From positions 1-64,000 of the forward strand of contig JBAYVV010000002.1 in assembly GCA_041674465.1 (NCBI GenBank): a DNA stretch of 64,000 nucleotides. The letters run 5' to 3'. The position numbers and the translations under genes are program-made. Below the pieces are notes generated by a model that ran no database searches, was not told where the DNA came from, and saw only the letters and a list, made by a program, of their open reading frames with translations. Position 1 is the stretch's first letter; each line of letters opens with the position of its first letter. Shown here piece after piece: positions 25,156 through 34,111 of this stretch. The stretch comes from JACRAR01 sp041674465. Its GTDB lineage: Bacteria; Pseudomonadota; Gammaproteobacteria; Burkholderiales; Rhodocyclaceae.

Positions 25156-27117
25156 CTACACGGCTTTGCCGGATACCAGGTTCTCTTCGTGCTTTTTCTG
25201 GAACTCGTCCGGCGGCAGGGGCTTGCTGAAATAATAGCCCTGGATTTCGTCACAAGAATTGGCGTGCAGGAAATCGAGCTGCTCCGGAGTTTCCACGCCT
25301 TCGGCGATGACGCGCAAACCCAGGCTGTGGCCGAGCGTGATGATGGCCTGGGAGATCGATGCGCTGTCGTTGTCGGCAACGATGTCGCGGACGAAGGACT
25401 GATCGATCTTGAGACGGTCGATCGGAAAGCGTTTGAGATAACTCAGGCTGGAATAGCCAGTGCCAAAATCGTCGATGGCCAGTTCGATGCCAACGTCCTT
25501 GAGCGTGCGCAACGTGGAGATGAACAACTCGGCATTGTGCATGATCAGGCTTTCCGTCAGCTCCAGCTCGAGATTCTCGGCGCGAAAACCGGTCTCGTCC
25601 AGGACCTGCCTGATCGATGTGGCCAGGTCCTTTTGCATGAATTGACGTGCGGAAAGATTCACGGACAGCTTGATATGCGGCAAGCCGGCTTCCTGCCAGG
25701 CCTTGGCCTGGGTGCAGGCAGTGCGCAGCACCCACAGGCCGATCGGAATGATCAGTCCGGTTTCTTCTGCCAGGGGAATGAACTGGGCAGGTGAAATCAG
25801 GCCGCGCTGGGGATGCTTCCAGCGGATCAAGGCCTCCATGCCGACGATGCGGCGGTGGATCAGGTCGATCTGTGGCTGGTAGCAGACAAAGAGTTCGTTG
25901 TTGTCGAGCGCCTTGCGCAAATCGCCTTCCAGCGACAGACGCAACGTGATCCTGTCGTTGAGCGCAGGAACGTAACGCTGAATGTTGTTGCGCCCCTTTT
26001 CCTTGGCACTGAACATGGCGATATCGGCATTCTTGAGCAGAACGTCCGCGTTGTCGCCATCGCCCGGCACCATCGCATAGCCGATGCTGCAGGTCAGGAA
26101 GAATTCCTGCGTGCCGATCTGGTAAGGCTGAGCCACTTCGCGCAGAACCCGCTGGAGAATGGCATTGATCGAGGAATTGTAGGATTCTTCCTCATCGGGG
26201 TTCTCGAACAGGATCAGGACAAATTCGTCGCCGCCCAGGCGCGCGGCAGTGTCGCTGCTGCGCAGACAGGTATTGAGACGCTTCGACACCATTTTCAGCA
26301 CCTGGTCGCCCGCCTGGTGGCCCATGCTGTCGTTTACGAATTTGAAATTGTCGAGCCCGATGAACGCCACCGCCATGAGCGTCTGCTTGTAGCGCATTGA
26401 ATAGGCAATGCCCTGGGCGATGCGGTCCTTCATCAGGTTGCGGTTGGGCAGGTTGGTCAACGTATCGTGATTTGACTGATGCTCCAGTTCGTTCTGATAG
26501 CGCTTCGATTCAGTGACATCGTTGAGAATGCCGATGAAATGCGTCACCTTGCCACTATCGTCGCTCACCGGGGAAATGTGCAGATCGTTCCAGAATTGCG
26601 TGCCGTCCTTGCGGAAATTGCGCAGCAGGGCGCGGGCATCGGTGTTCTCCCGCAACGCGACACGCAGAGCTTCAAGATCCATTTGGTCGCGATCTTCACC
26701 AAGCAGAAAGCGGCAGTTGCGGCCGATCACCTCTTCCGAGGAATAGCCGGTGATCCTGCTGAACGCCGGATTGACGTACTCAATGATATTGTCCGAGGCA
26801 GAGTCGGACGTAATGATAATGGCATTGACGCTGGCTTCGATGGCACGATCGCGCAGGCGCATGGCTTCGGCTGCACGGCGTGCGTCCTCGAGTTTGCCCT
26901 TGACCAGCAGATAGAGCATCCAGCTGGAGGAAAACACCACCAGGGTGCCGCTCAGCACCTGGCCGCCGGCGAAATCCGAAATGGAGATGTTCTGGCTGAA
27001 AAATGTGGTCAGGAAACCACTGGTCAGCACAATCCAGAGACTGCCGATTAGCGCATAGATCGTCGCGATCTTGAGCGCGTGTTCACCTTCTGGAGATTTC
27101 GGGGGGCGTGCAGCCAT
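25156..27117 (-). CDS. Membrane LOV-GGDEF-EAL protein (putative blue-light-type c-di-GMP enzyme)
   Basis: 653 residues from ATG 27117; a GTG three codons upstream is possible, but GGGAA is better spaced for the ATG. Two hydrophobic segments (about 20-40 and 54-72) anchor it. Residues about 90-205 are a PAS domain with LOV signatures: GRNCRFLLGEDRDQ with the flavin-reactive Cys135, and NFRKDGTQFWN with both flavin-contacting Asn (167, 177). The two conserved LOV glutamines are both Leu: FLL instead of FLQ, and FIGILNDVT instead of FIGVQ (Leu198). The GGDEF domain is intact at 295-299, with an RSSD inhibition site five residues upstream. The EAL domain has EALIRW, IDDFGTGYSS and AEGVET. It is therefore predicted to both make and degrade cyclic di-GMP. 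Confidence 0.93.
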   Translation of the reverse strand: MAARPPKSPEGEHALKIATIYALIGSLWIVLTSGFLTTFFSQNISISDFAGGQVLSGTLVVFSSSWMLYLLVKGKLEDARRAAEAMRLRDRAIEASVNAIIITSDSASDNIIEYVNPAFSRITGYSSEEVIGRNCRFLLGEDRDQMDLEALRVALRENTDARALLRNFRKDGTQFWNDLHISPVSDDSGKVTHFIGILNDVTESKRYQNELEHQSNHDTLTNLPNRNLMKDRIAQGIAYSMRYKQTLMAVAFIGLDNFKFVNDSMGHQAGDQVLKMVSKRLNTCLRSSDTAARLGGDEFVLILFENPDEEESYNSSINAILQRVLREVAQPYQIGTQEFFLTCSIGYAMVPGDGDNADVLLKNADIAMFSAKEKGRNNIQRYVPALNDRITLRLSLEGDLRKALDNNELFVCYQPQIDLIHRRIVGMEALIRWKHPQRGLISPAQFIPLAEETGLIIPIGLWVLRTACTQAKAWQEAGLPHIKLSVNLSARQFMQKDLATSIRQVLDETGFRAENLELELTESLIMHNAELFISTLRTLKDVGIELAIDDFGTGYSSLSYLKRFPIDRLKIDQSFVRDIVADNDSASISQAIITLGHSLGLRVIAEGVETPEQLDFLHANSCDEIQGYYFSKPLPPDEFQKKHEENLVSGKAV

Positions 27118-27159
27118 ATTGATCACATTCCCGTTGTTTTCCCGATTATAGACTGGCAG

Positions 27160-28008
27160 CTAAACGTTTGTCGCCGCCACCCGCTGCCTTTGCTCGCCCA
27201 AACCGTCGATCCCCAGGTGCAGCCGGTCGCCGGCGCGCAGAAAGCGCTGCGGTTTGCGGCCCATGCCGACACCGGGCGGTGTGCCGGTGGCGATCACGTC
27301 GCCGGGCAGCAGTGTCATGAAACGGGACAAATAGCTGACGATCTCGGCGCAGCCAAAAATCATCAGCGCACTATTGCCGTCCTGCATTCGTTCATCATTG
27401 ACATCCAGCCACAGATGCAGATTCTGCGGATCGGTGACCTCGTCGCGCGTCACCAGCCACGGGCCGATCGGTCCAAAACCGTCGCAACCTTTGCCCTTGT
27501 CCCACTGCCCGCCGTGCTCAAGCTGGAAGGCGCGCTCGGAAATATCATTGAAAACGCAGTAACCGGCGACATGCTCGAGCGCCTTGCTCATGGACACCGA
27601 TCGTGTCTCCTTGCCGATGACCAGGCCCAGTTCGACTTCCCAATCTGTCTTCTGCGAACCACGCGGCAAACGCAAGGTGTCGAACGGACCGCTGATGCAG
27701 GTGGTGGCCTTCATGAACATGACCGGCTCGGTGGGAATCGCCATGCCCGCTTCCTCGGCATGGACCCGGTAATTGAGGCCGATGCCGATGATCTTGGAAA
27801 TACCGGTGAACGGCACGCCCAGGCGCGGCCTGCCAGCAACCCGAGGCAGCCTGTCAGCAGACAGCTTGCGCAAGCGCCGCAAGCCGGCATCGGACAACTC
27901 GTTCCAGCCGATATCGTCCACGACATGCGACAAATCCCTGAGTTGGCCGCATGCGTCGAGCATGCCCGGTCTCTCGCGGCCACGCGGACCGTAACGCACC
28001 AATTTCAA
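27160..28008 (-). CDS. Fumarylacetoacetate hydrolase (FAH) family protein
   Basis: A 282-residue protein of the FAH superfamily, metal-dependent C-C hydrolases, decarboxylases or isomerases in aromatic and sugar-acid catabolism. Conserved pieces are IGIGLNYRVHAEEAGM, VMFMKATTCISGPFD, DWEVELGLVIGKE (metal-binding acidic residues), FNDISERAFQLEHGGQWDKG and GDVIATGTPPGVGMG. Substrate cannot be told: acylpyruvate, ureidoglycolate and 2,4-diketo-deoxyrhamnonate are possibilities. It overlaps rhlE by 4 bases (ATGA), so it is translationally coupled to an RNA helicase with no metabolic link. Confidence 0.9.
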   Translation of the reverse strand: MKLVRYGPRGRERPGMLDACGQLRDLSHVVDDIGWNELSDAGLRRLRKLSADRLPRVAGRPRLGVPFTGISKIIGIGLNYRVHAEEAGMAIPTEPVMFMKATTCISGPFDTLRLPRGSQKTDWEVELGLVIGKETRSVSMSKALEHVAGYCVFNDISERAFQLEHGGQWDKGKGCDGFGPIGPWLVTRDEVTDPQNLHLWLDVNDERMQDGNSALMIFGCAEIVSYLSRFMTLLPGDVIATGTPPGVGMGRKPQRFLRAGDRLHLGIDGLGEQRQRVAATNV

Positions 28009-29465
28009 GATTTTTTTCCGAAGCCGCCGAGCAGGGCCGCCACCGGTTTCTGGTGGCGCGGCGGTGCGATTTTCTCCTTGCTCCTGACCTCCTCGCCGGG
28101 AGCGATCCGTGACACATAGGGTTTGCTCGGATCGAAGTCGAGTTTCGGCAAATGCGCCACAGGCTCCGGCAGGTGCGGCCGTTCGCTACGTGCGATGCTC
28201 TCGCGAGCGCGTTCACGATCGGCCTTGCGACTGCGCTCCTCGCGCTTTTCGCTGGACTCCGAATCTCCCTTGTCGCGACCGCGTCGTGACTTGTCCACAT
28301 CGGCTTTCAGATCATGATCGCTGACGCGTTCGAAGCCGGGTGCGACCACCACCTCGATCTTGTGCTTGATCAACTTCTCGATGTCGGCCAGATGCTGCTT
28401 TTCCATGGGCGAGACCAGCGAAGTGGCTTCGCCCTGCTTGCCGGCACGGCCGGTACGACCGATGCGGTGAATGTAATCTTCGGCGACATGCGGCAGTTCA
28501 TAGTTGACAACGTGCGGCAGGTCGTCGATGTCGAGTCCGCGTGCGGCGACATCGGTGCCGACCAGCACCTTGATGCGACCGGCCTTGAAAGCTTCGAGCG
28601 CCTCGGTGCGCTGCTGCTGGCTCTTGTCGCCATGAATGGCATCGGCCTCGATACCCTGGCGTTGCAGGTAATGCGCCAGACGGCTCGCACCGAACTTGGT
28701 GCCGACAAAAATCAGCACCTGACGCAACTGTTGCGCGCGCAGGATATGCACCAGCAGGTGGCGCTTGTCCTCCTGTGCCACTGCGTAGACACGATGGCTG
28801 ACGGTTTCACTGACAGTGTTGCGGCGCGCCACTTCGATCAATTGCGGCGCTTTGAGCATGCTGTCGGCGAGCTTGCGGATTTCCTCGGAAAAGGTTGCAG
28901 AGAACAACAGGCTCTGCCGCGCTGAAGGCAGCAACGCCAGGATGCGCTTGATATCGGGGATGAAGCCCATGTCGAGCATGCGGTCGGCCTCGTCCAGCAC
29001 CAGCATCTCGACCGAAGTGAAGGCCACGGTTTTCTGCTGGACGTGATCAAGCAGCCGGCCGGGTGTGGCGACGACGATTTCACGCCCCTGGCGCATCTCT
29101 TCGATCTGCGGCTTGATATCCACGCCGCCATAGAGGCAGATGGCCCGCAGCGGCAAATGCTTGCCGTAGGTCTTGACGCTCTCGAACACCTGCATCGCCA
29201 GTTCACGCGTTGGCGTCAGGATCAGCGCTCGCACCGGGTGCCGTGCCGGCGACGACGAGGCGTTGGCGTGGCGCGACAGGCGCTGCAACATCGGCAGGGT
29301 AAACCCCGCCGTCTTGCCGGTGCCGGTCTGGGCGCCGCCGAGGATGTCCTTGCCTTCCAGTATGACGGGGATTGCCTGCGCCTGGATCGGCGTCGGCTCG
29401 GTGTAGCCGTTATCGGTCACGGCACGCAACAATTCGGGCATCAGCCCGAGGTCTTCAAATTTCAA
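28005..29465 (-). CDS. rhlE: DEAD-box ATP-dependent RNA helicase, RhlE type
   Basis: A 486-residue RNA helicase that remodels RNA and ribosome precursors. Motifs in order: Q motif (EPTPIQAQAIP), Walker A AQTGTGKTAGFTLPML, PTRELAMQ, TPGRLLDHV, DEADRMLDMGF, SAT, then GTDVAARGLDI and HRIGRTGRAG. The tail beyond about residue 380 is rich in Lys, Arg, Asp and Glu (DKSRRGRDKGDSESSEKREE), as in RhlE-type proteins, where it adds RNA affinity. The ATG has AGGAG 6 bases upstream. It leads a two-gene unit with the FAH-family gene. Confidence 0.94.
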   Translation of the reverse strand: MKFEDLGLMPELLRAVTDNGYTEPTPIQAQAIPVILEGKDILGGAQTGTGKTAGFTLPMLQRLSRHANASSSPARHPVRALILTPTRELAMQVFESVKTYGKHLPLRAICLYGGVDIKPQIEEMRQGREIVVATPGRLLDHVQQKTVAFTSVEMLVLDEADRMLDMGFIPDIKRILALLPSARQSLLFSATFSEEIRKLADSMLKAPQLIEVARRNTVSETVSHRVYAVAQEDKRHLLVHILRAQQLRQVLIFVGTKFGASRLAHYLQRQGIEADAIHGDKSQQQRTEALEAFKAGRIKVLVGTDVAARGLDIDDLPHVVNYELPHVAEDYIHRIGRTGRAGKQGEATSLVSPMEKQHLADIEKLIKHKIEVVVAPGFERVSDHDLKADVDKSRRGRDKGDSESSEKREERSRKADRERARESIARSERPHLPEPVAHLPKLDFDPSKPYVSRIAPGEEVRSKEKIAPPRHQKPVAALLGGFGKKS

Positions 29466-29931
29466 TGTCTGCTCCTGATTCGGCCTGCCCCTCGCGGGGT
29501 ACCGGTACAGGCTGCGAACTTATGGTTCGGTAGTTTGGCCGGGACGGAATGTCCTTCGGCGCGACACACCGCTAACCGGCAAGGCAGTGAGGCCAGTAGT
29601 ATAGCCGATACTGCACGTCCAAAACCGCTGCCGCAAGGCTATTCGAGAAGCGGGCCAACTGCCGGCAACCACATGGAAATCATGCGTTTCTCGGGCTTCT
29701 TGCGTGCGATCCTGCGTGTTTCCTGCGGACCTTCTTCGTGACCTTCTGCGTGTCCTTCTGCGTTGACAATACCTGCCCAGGCAAGCATAGTCCGGCGATG
29801 CAATTTCGCTACACGCTTGCCAATCAAACGCATCACAGCGGTCGTCATCAAAGCTCTCAATCAACGGTTGCAATGATTTTCAGCCGACGAAGTGACGCAA
29901 TTCAAAGCTTTCCTGCGGTGCGGGCCTGCCC
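29466..29931. other. 466-base intergenic region with hairpin and degenerate tandem repeat
   Basis: No gene was recognised between rhlE and the efflux operon. Near rhlE is a GC-rich fold (GCCTG 29483-29487 with CAGGC 29508-29512, enclosing CCCCTCGCGGGG) that would lie in its 5' leader. At 29716-29763 is a short tandem repeat. Open frames crossing the region on the minus strand have low-complexity content rich in His, Glu, Gly and Arg and resemble no family I know. Promoters of the two divergent units should be here, but none stands out. Confidence 0.6.
29716..29763. repeat. Degenerate 12-bp tandem repeat
   Basis: Three full units GACCTTCTTCGT, GACCTTCTGCGT and GTCCTTCTGCGT (29728-29763) follow one another, preceded by two decayed partial units (TCCTGCGTGTT, TCCTGCG). 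Read on the other strand the unit is ACGCAGAAGGTC. Confidence 0.6.
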
Positions 29932-31404
29932 ATGAGTCGGCTGCATGTCTGCGGGCGAATTGGCGCTGCGCTGCTGGCCCTGGTCATGCTCGGCTGCGCC
30001 GGGGTTCCCGAGCGAGAATCGAAACCTTCGTCAATGGCCAGCCTGTCGCTAACGAACCTGCCCGCGCCGGCCAATGCGGTGGCTGCCTGGCCTGCGGAAG
30101 ACTGGTGGAAAAGTTATAGCGATCCCCAACTGGATGCGCTCATCGAATACGCCCTGAGGAACAGCCCGACGCTCGGCGCGGCCAGCACCCGTCTGGCGCA
30201 AGCCGCAGCGGCTGCAGGCATTACGCGTGGCGAGGCGTCCGTCAAAGCAGGCGCTGACCTCAACGCCAGCTACGGCCGCCAGTCGGAAAACTACATGATC
30301 CCCAAGCCGCCGCTGGGCAAGGGTGGCGAATGGATCAGCCAGGGCTCGACCGGGATCGGGATGAGCTACGAGATCGACCTGTGGGGACGACATGCGGCAC
30401 AAATTCGTGCGGCGCAGGATCTCGTGGATGCGGCCGGCTTCGATCATGCGGCCGCGCGCCTGGCCCTGACCACCAGCCTGGTGCGCAGTTATGCACAACT
30501 GGCTACCCAACATGAACTGCTCGATCTCGCCACGACCACCCTCAAGCAGCGCCAGGCAATCACCGATCTGACACGCCAGCGCAGCGCGGCCGGGCTGGAT
30601 ACGCAAGCGGAAATTCGCCAGGCCGAAACCGGCACAGCCTCGCTGCGTGCGGAGCAGATTCAGGCACAGACGGCCATCGCTGTAACCCGCCTGCAGCTGG
30701 CCTATCTCTCGGGTGCCCTGCCGGATGCCGCCGAGAAGATCAGCCGGCCGCACATGCGCTTGCCCGCCTTCAACCTGCCGGATCATTTGCCGCTCGACCT
30801 GCTCGGCCGGCGCCCCGAGATTGCCGTGCAGCGCGCCAGGATCAATGCGGCAACGGAACAAATCGAGGTGGCGCGTGCGCAGTTCTATCCGAACCTCAAT
30901 CTCAATGCCCTGGTGGGCTTTCAATCCATCGGCGTGAGTCAATTGCTGGCCGGGGGCAGTTTCACCACCAGCATTGGTCCGGCCATCCATCTGCCGCTCT
31001 TCGACGGCGGCCTGCTGCGCGCCAATTACCGGCTCAAGCAGAGCAGACTGGAAGAAGCGATTGCGCTCTACAACCAGGCGGTCGTCGCCGCCGCGCAGGA
31101 AACCATCGAGCAACTGACGCGCAGCGCCGCCCTGGCCGGGGAAGCGGAAGCCACTGCCGCGGCGCATGCAGCTACCCAGGAAAACTACCGCCTGGCACAG
31201 TTGCGCTACCGCGAAGGGCTGGTTTCCAGGCTGGCGGTGCTCGCCGCGGAAAACCAGTTGCTCGTCCAGCAACGCACGCTGATCAATCTCAAAGCCCGCC
31301 GCTTTGAACTGCAAATCGCCCTGGTGCGTGCCCTCGGTGGCGGATTCGCCGACACCCGCGACGTAGCGACCGCACCGGCAATGCAGACACCGGAGAAGCC
31401 ATGA
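29932..31404 (+). CDS. Outer-membrane factor of a tripartite efflux system (NodT family lipoprotein)
   Basis: A 490-residue TolC-like protein that forms the outer-membrane channel of a drug or small-molecule efflux pump. The signal peptide ends in a lipobox (VMLGCAG), so the mature protein is lipid-anchored. Family features are WWKSYSDPQLDALIEYAL, SYEIDLWGRHAAQIRAAQD and LPLDLLGRRPEIAVQRARI, plus two OEP repeats. GLVSRLAVLAAENQLLVQQ sits near the C-terminus. It overlaps the next gene by 4 bases (ATGA), making outer-membrane factor, fusion protein and permease one operon. No regulator gene is adjacent. Confidence 0.94.
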   Translation: MSRLHVCGRIGAALLALVMLGCAGVPERESKPSSMASLSLTNLPAPANAVAAWPAEDWWKSYSDPQLDALIEYALRNSPTLGAASTRLAQAAAAAGITRGEASVKAGADLNASYGRQSENYMIPKPPLGKGGEWISQGSTGIGMSYEIDLWGRHAAQIRAAQDLVDAAGFDHAAARLALTTSLVRSYAQLATQHELLDLATTTLKQRQAITDLTRQRSAAGLDTQAEIRQAETGTASLRAEQIQAQTAIAVTRLQLAYLSGALPDAAEKISRPHMRLPAFNLPDHLPLDLLGRRPEIAVQRARINAATEQIEVARAQFYPNLNLNALVGFQSIGVSQLLAGGSFTTSIGPAIHLPLFDGGLLRANYRLKQSRLEEAIALYNQAVVAAAQETIEQLTRSAALAGEAEATAAAHAATQENYRLAQLRYREGLVSRLAVLAAENQLLVQQRTLINLKARRFELQIALVRALGGGFADTRDVATAPAMQTPEKP

Positions 31405-32558
31405 ACTCGCCGCAAACCGCAACTGACGACACCAACATTACCTCAGGCAAGCGCCGCCGCGTCATGATGAGCATCGCCAGTGTTTTTCTCTTGCTGGGTT
31501 TTGGCTTCACCCTCTACTGGCTGCTGGTGTCACGCCATTACGAGGACACCGACAACGCCTATGTGCAAGGCAATGTGGTGCAGGTGACGCCGCAAATCGC
31601 CGGCACTGTCGTCAGGATCCACGCCGATGACACCGACCTGGTCAAGGCCGGCCAGGTCTTGATCAGCCTCGATCCCGCCGATGCCCGGGTTGCGGCGGAG
31701 CAAGCCGAAGCGCAACTGGCGCAAACGGTGCGGGAAGTACGCACGCTCTACACTACGCAGTCGCAGTCCGCCGCAGTGCTGACGCAGCGCCAGGCCGAAC
31801 TGGCGCGCACCGAAGACGACCTGACCCACAGGCGCAACCTGGCCGGCACGGGCGCCGTCTCGGGCGAAGAATTGCGTCATGCCGAAGCGTCTCTCAATGT
31901 GGCACGCGCAGCGGTGACAGCCGCCCGCGAACAACTCGCCTCGGGCCGAGCACTGACCGAAGGCAGCAGCGTCCGTGACCATCCCAACGTCATGCGCGCC
32001 GCCGCCCGCCTGCATGAGGCCCTGCTCGCCCAGCAGCGCACCGCACTGCTCGCACCGGTCAGCGGCCAGGTGGCCAAACGCAATGTTCAGGTGGGTCAGC
32101 GCATCAACCCCGGTGCGCCGTTGATGGCCATCGTTCCGCTCGACCGGCTGTGGGTGGACGCCAATTTCAAGGAAGCCCAACTGCGCAACATGCGCGTCGG
32201 CCAGGTCGTCAAATTGACGTCCGATCTGTATGGCAGCGATGTGCAATACACCGGCAAGGTGTTGGGACTGGCCGCCGGCACGGGCGGGGCTTTCGCGCTG
32301 CTGCCCGCGCAGAATGCCTCCGGCAACTGGATCAAGGTGGTGCAGCGAGTGCCGGTGCGAATCGCGCTCGAACCGCAGCAATTGACCGAGCACCCCTTGC
32401 GCATCGGCTTGTCGATGCACGTCGAGGTCGACCTGCATGAGCAGGCCGGCTTGCCGCTAGCCGCAGCGCGCGAGGCAACCGGCTACAGCAGTGAAAGTCC
32501 GCCCGACGACAAGACGCTGGCGCGCATCCAGGCCGTCATTGCCGCCAACCTGAAGTGA
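31401..32558 (+). CDS. emrA: Membrane fusion protein of efflux pump, HlyD/EmrA type
   Basis: A 385-residue periplasmic adaptor linking the inner-membrane permease to the outer-membrane factor. One N-terminal membrane helix (MMSIASVFLLLGFGFTLYWLL) is followed by DTDNAYVQGNVVQVTPQIAG, the hallmark of the EmrA lipoyl half-motif. A coiled-coil hairpin covers about 105-200, then LLAPVSGQVAKRNVQVGQ and LWVDANFKEAQLRNMRVGQ. It is translationally coupled on both sides (ATGA and GTGA). Confidence 0.93.
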   Translation: MNSPQTATDDTNITSGKRRRVMMSIASVFLLLGFGFTLYWLLVSRHYEDTDNAYVQGNVVQVTPQIAGTVVRIHADDTDLVKAGQVLISLDPADARVAAEQAEAQLAQTVREVRTLYTTQSQSAAVLTQRQAELARTEDDLTHRRNLAGTGAVSGEELRHAEASLNVARAAVTAAREQLASGRALTEGSSVRDHPNVMRAAARLHEALLAQQRTALLAPVSGQVAKRNVQVGQRINPGAPLMAIVPLDRLWVDANFKEAQLRNMRVGQVVKLTSDLYGSDVQYTGKVLGLAAGTGGAFALLPAQNASGNWIKVVQRVPVRIALEPQQLTEHPLRIGLSMHVEVDLHEQAGLPLAAAREATGYSSESPPDDKTLARIQAVIAANLK

Positions 32559-34108
32559 CTCAAGCTTCTGCGCTTCCCAAGGCACCGCTGGAGCCGCTGC
32601 ATGGCCCGGCGCTGGTACTGCTGACGGTAGCCGCAGCGATGTCCACCTTCATGGAGATCCTCGACATCACCATCGCCAATGTCTCGGTGCCAACAATTGC
32701 CGGCGCGCTGGGCGTGTCGACCAACCAGGGCACCTGGATCATCAGCGCTTACTCGGTCGCCGCGGCCGTAGCCATCCCGCTCACCGGCTGGCTCGCCCGC
32801 CGCCTCGGCGAGGCACGTTTATTCGTGTATTCGGTGCTGGCATTCACCTTCATGTCCACCTGCGCGGCGTTCTCGCAGAACTTCTTCACGCTGGTCGGCT
32901 TCCGCCTGCTGCAGGGCTTTGTCTCCGGTCCCATGGTGCCCTTGTCGCAAACCCTGCTGGTGCGCTGCTATCCTCCGGAAAAACGCGGCGTGGCAATGGG
33001 GCTGTGGGCCATCACGGTGATTCTCGCCCCTATCTGCGGCCCCTTGCTGGGTGGCTATATCAGCGACAATTATCACTGGTCGTGGATTTTCCTGATCAAC
33101 ATTCCGATCGGGCTGTTTGGTGCCATCAGCATCGCCATCCTGATGCGGCACCGTGATTCCGTCATCACCCGTGTCCCGCTCGATCGCATCGGCCTGGCCC
33201 TGATGATGGGCGGCATCGGCTGCCTGCAGCTGATGCTGGAAATCGGCAAGGATTACGACTGGTTCGCCTCGAATTTCATCACGGCCCTCGGCGTGACTGC
33301 CCTGGTCTCGCTGACCTTTTTCATCGCCTGGACCTGGCTCTCGGAACATCCCATCGTCGACCTGCATCTGTTTCGCGAAGTGAATTTCCGTTACGGCGTG
33401 ATCCTGCTCTCGATCGGCTTCATGACTTATTTCGCCTCGGCCGTCATCTTCCCGCTCTGGCTGCAGACCGTGATGGGCTACACCGCGGCGCAGGCCGGCA
33501 TGGCGTACGCACCGGTAGGCGTGTTCACCTTGCTGCTCTCGCCCATCATCGGCCGCAATATCGCGCGCCTCAATCTGCGTGTTCTCGCCACGTGCGCCTT
33601 CCTCATCATGGGTGCGGTATCGCTGTGGAATGGCTTCATGACACTCGACGTCACCTTCTGGGACGTAATCAGTCCGCGTCTGGTGCAGGGCATCGGCCTG
33701 GCCTCTTTCTTTCTGCCGGTGCAGGCGCTGATGCTCTCCCGCATCACGCCCGACCACATGGCCGCCGCGTCAGGCCTCTCGAACTTTCTGCGCACGCTCG
33801 GCGCTGCCATCGGTACCGCGGTCAGCGTCACGGCCTGGGAACACCTGGCGCTGGAGAGCCGCGCCCGGCTGGCGGAAAACATCAGCAGCTACAATCCGGT
33901 CAGTACCCTGTACATCGAGCGTCTGCAAGACGCCGGCCTGAGCAGCGAGCAATCCTACGCCGCGATCGAGCGCACGCTTTTCGCGCAAAGCTACATGGTC
34001 GCCACGAATCAGTTTTTCCTCTACAGCGCGGTTGTGTTCTTCCTGCTGACCGGCGTGGTCTGGCTGACCCGGCCGCGCCAGGGCGCCGGCATCAGCATGG
34101 GGCACTAG
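32555..34108 (+). CDS. emrB: DHA2-family MFS multidrug permease, EmrB type
   Basis: A 517-residue proton-driven exporter with 14 predicted helices, started at GTG overlapping the emrA stop (GTGA). Typical features are TFMEILDITIANVSVPTIAG (motif D1 region), NQGTWIISAYSVAAAVAIPL, GWLARRLGEAR (motif A) and LGGYISDNYHWSWIFLINIP (motif C region). With the two genes upstream it forms a complete EmrAB-TolC-like pump. The substrate is unknown; hydrophobic uncouplers and antibiotics are usual for the family. The stop lies 3 bases from a convergent lipoprotein gene. Confidence 0.95.
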   Translation: MTQASALPKAPLEPLHGPALVLLTVAAAMSTFMEILDITIANVSVPTIAGALGVSTNQGTWIISAYSVAAAVAIPLTGWLARRLGEARLFVYSVLAFTFMSTCAAFSQNFFTLVGFRLLQGFVSGPMVPLSQTLLVRCYPPEKRGVAMGLWAITVILAPICGPLLGGYISDNYHWSWIFLINIPIGLFGAISIAILMRHRDSVITRVPLDRIGLALMMGGIGCLQLMLEIGKDYDWFASNFITALGVTALVSLTFFIAWTWLSEHPIVDLHLFREVNFRYGVILLSIGFMTYFASAVIFPLWLQTVMGYTAAQAGMAYAPVGVFTLLLSPIIGRNIARLNLRVLATCAFLIMGAVSLWNGFMTLDVTFWDVISPRLVQGIGLASFFLPVQALMLSRITPDHMAAASGLSNFLRTLGAAIGTAVSVTAWEHLALESRARLAENISSYNPVSTLYIERLQDAGLSSEQSYAAIERTLFAQSYMVATNQFFLYSAVVFFLLTGVVWLTRPRQGAGISMGH

Positions 34109-34111
34109 ACA

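Noticed and set aside
29639..29860. 73-residue minus-strand frame with GHAEGHEEG-like repeats
   Set aside because: Explained by the 12-bp tandem repeat, whose unit length keeps one frame open; no ribosome site or known family.
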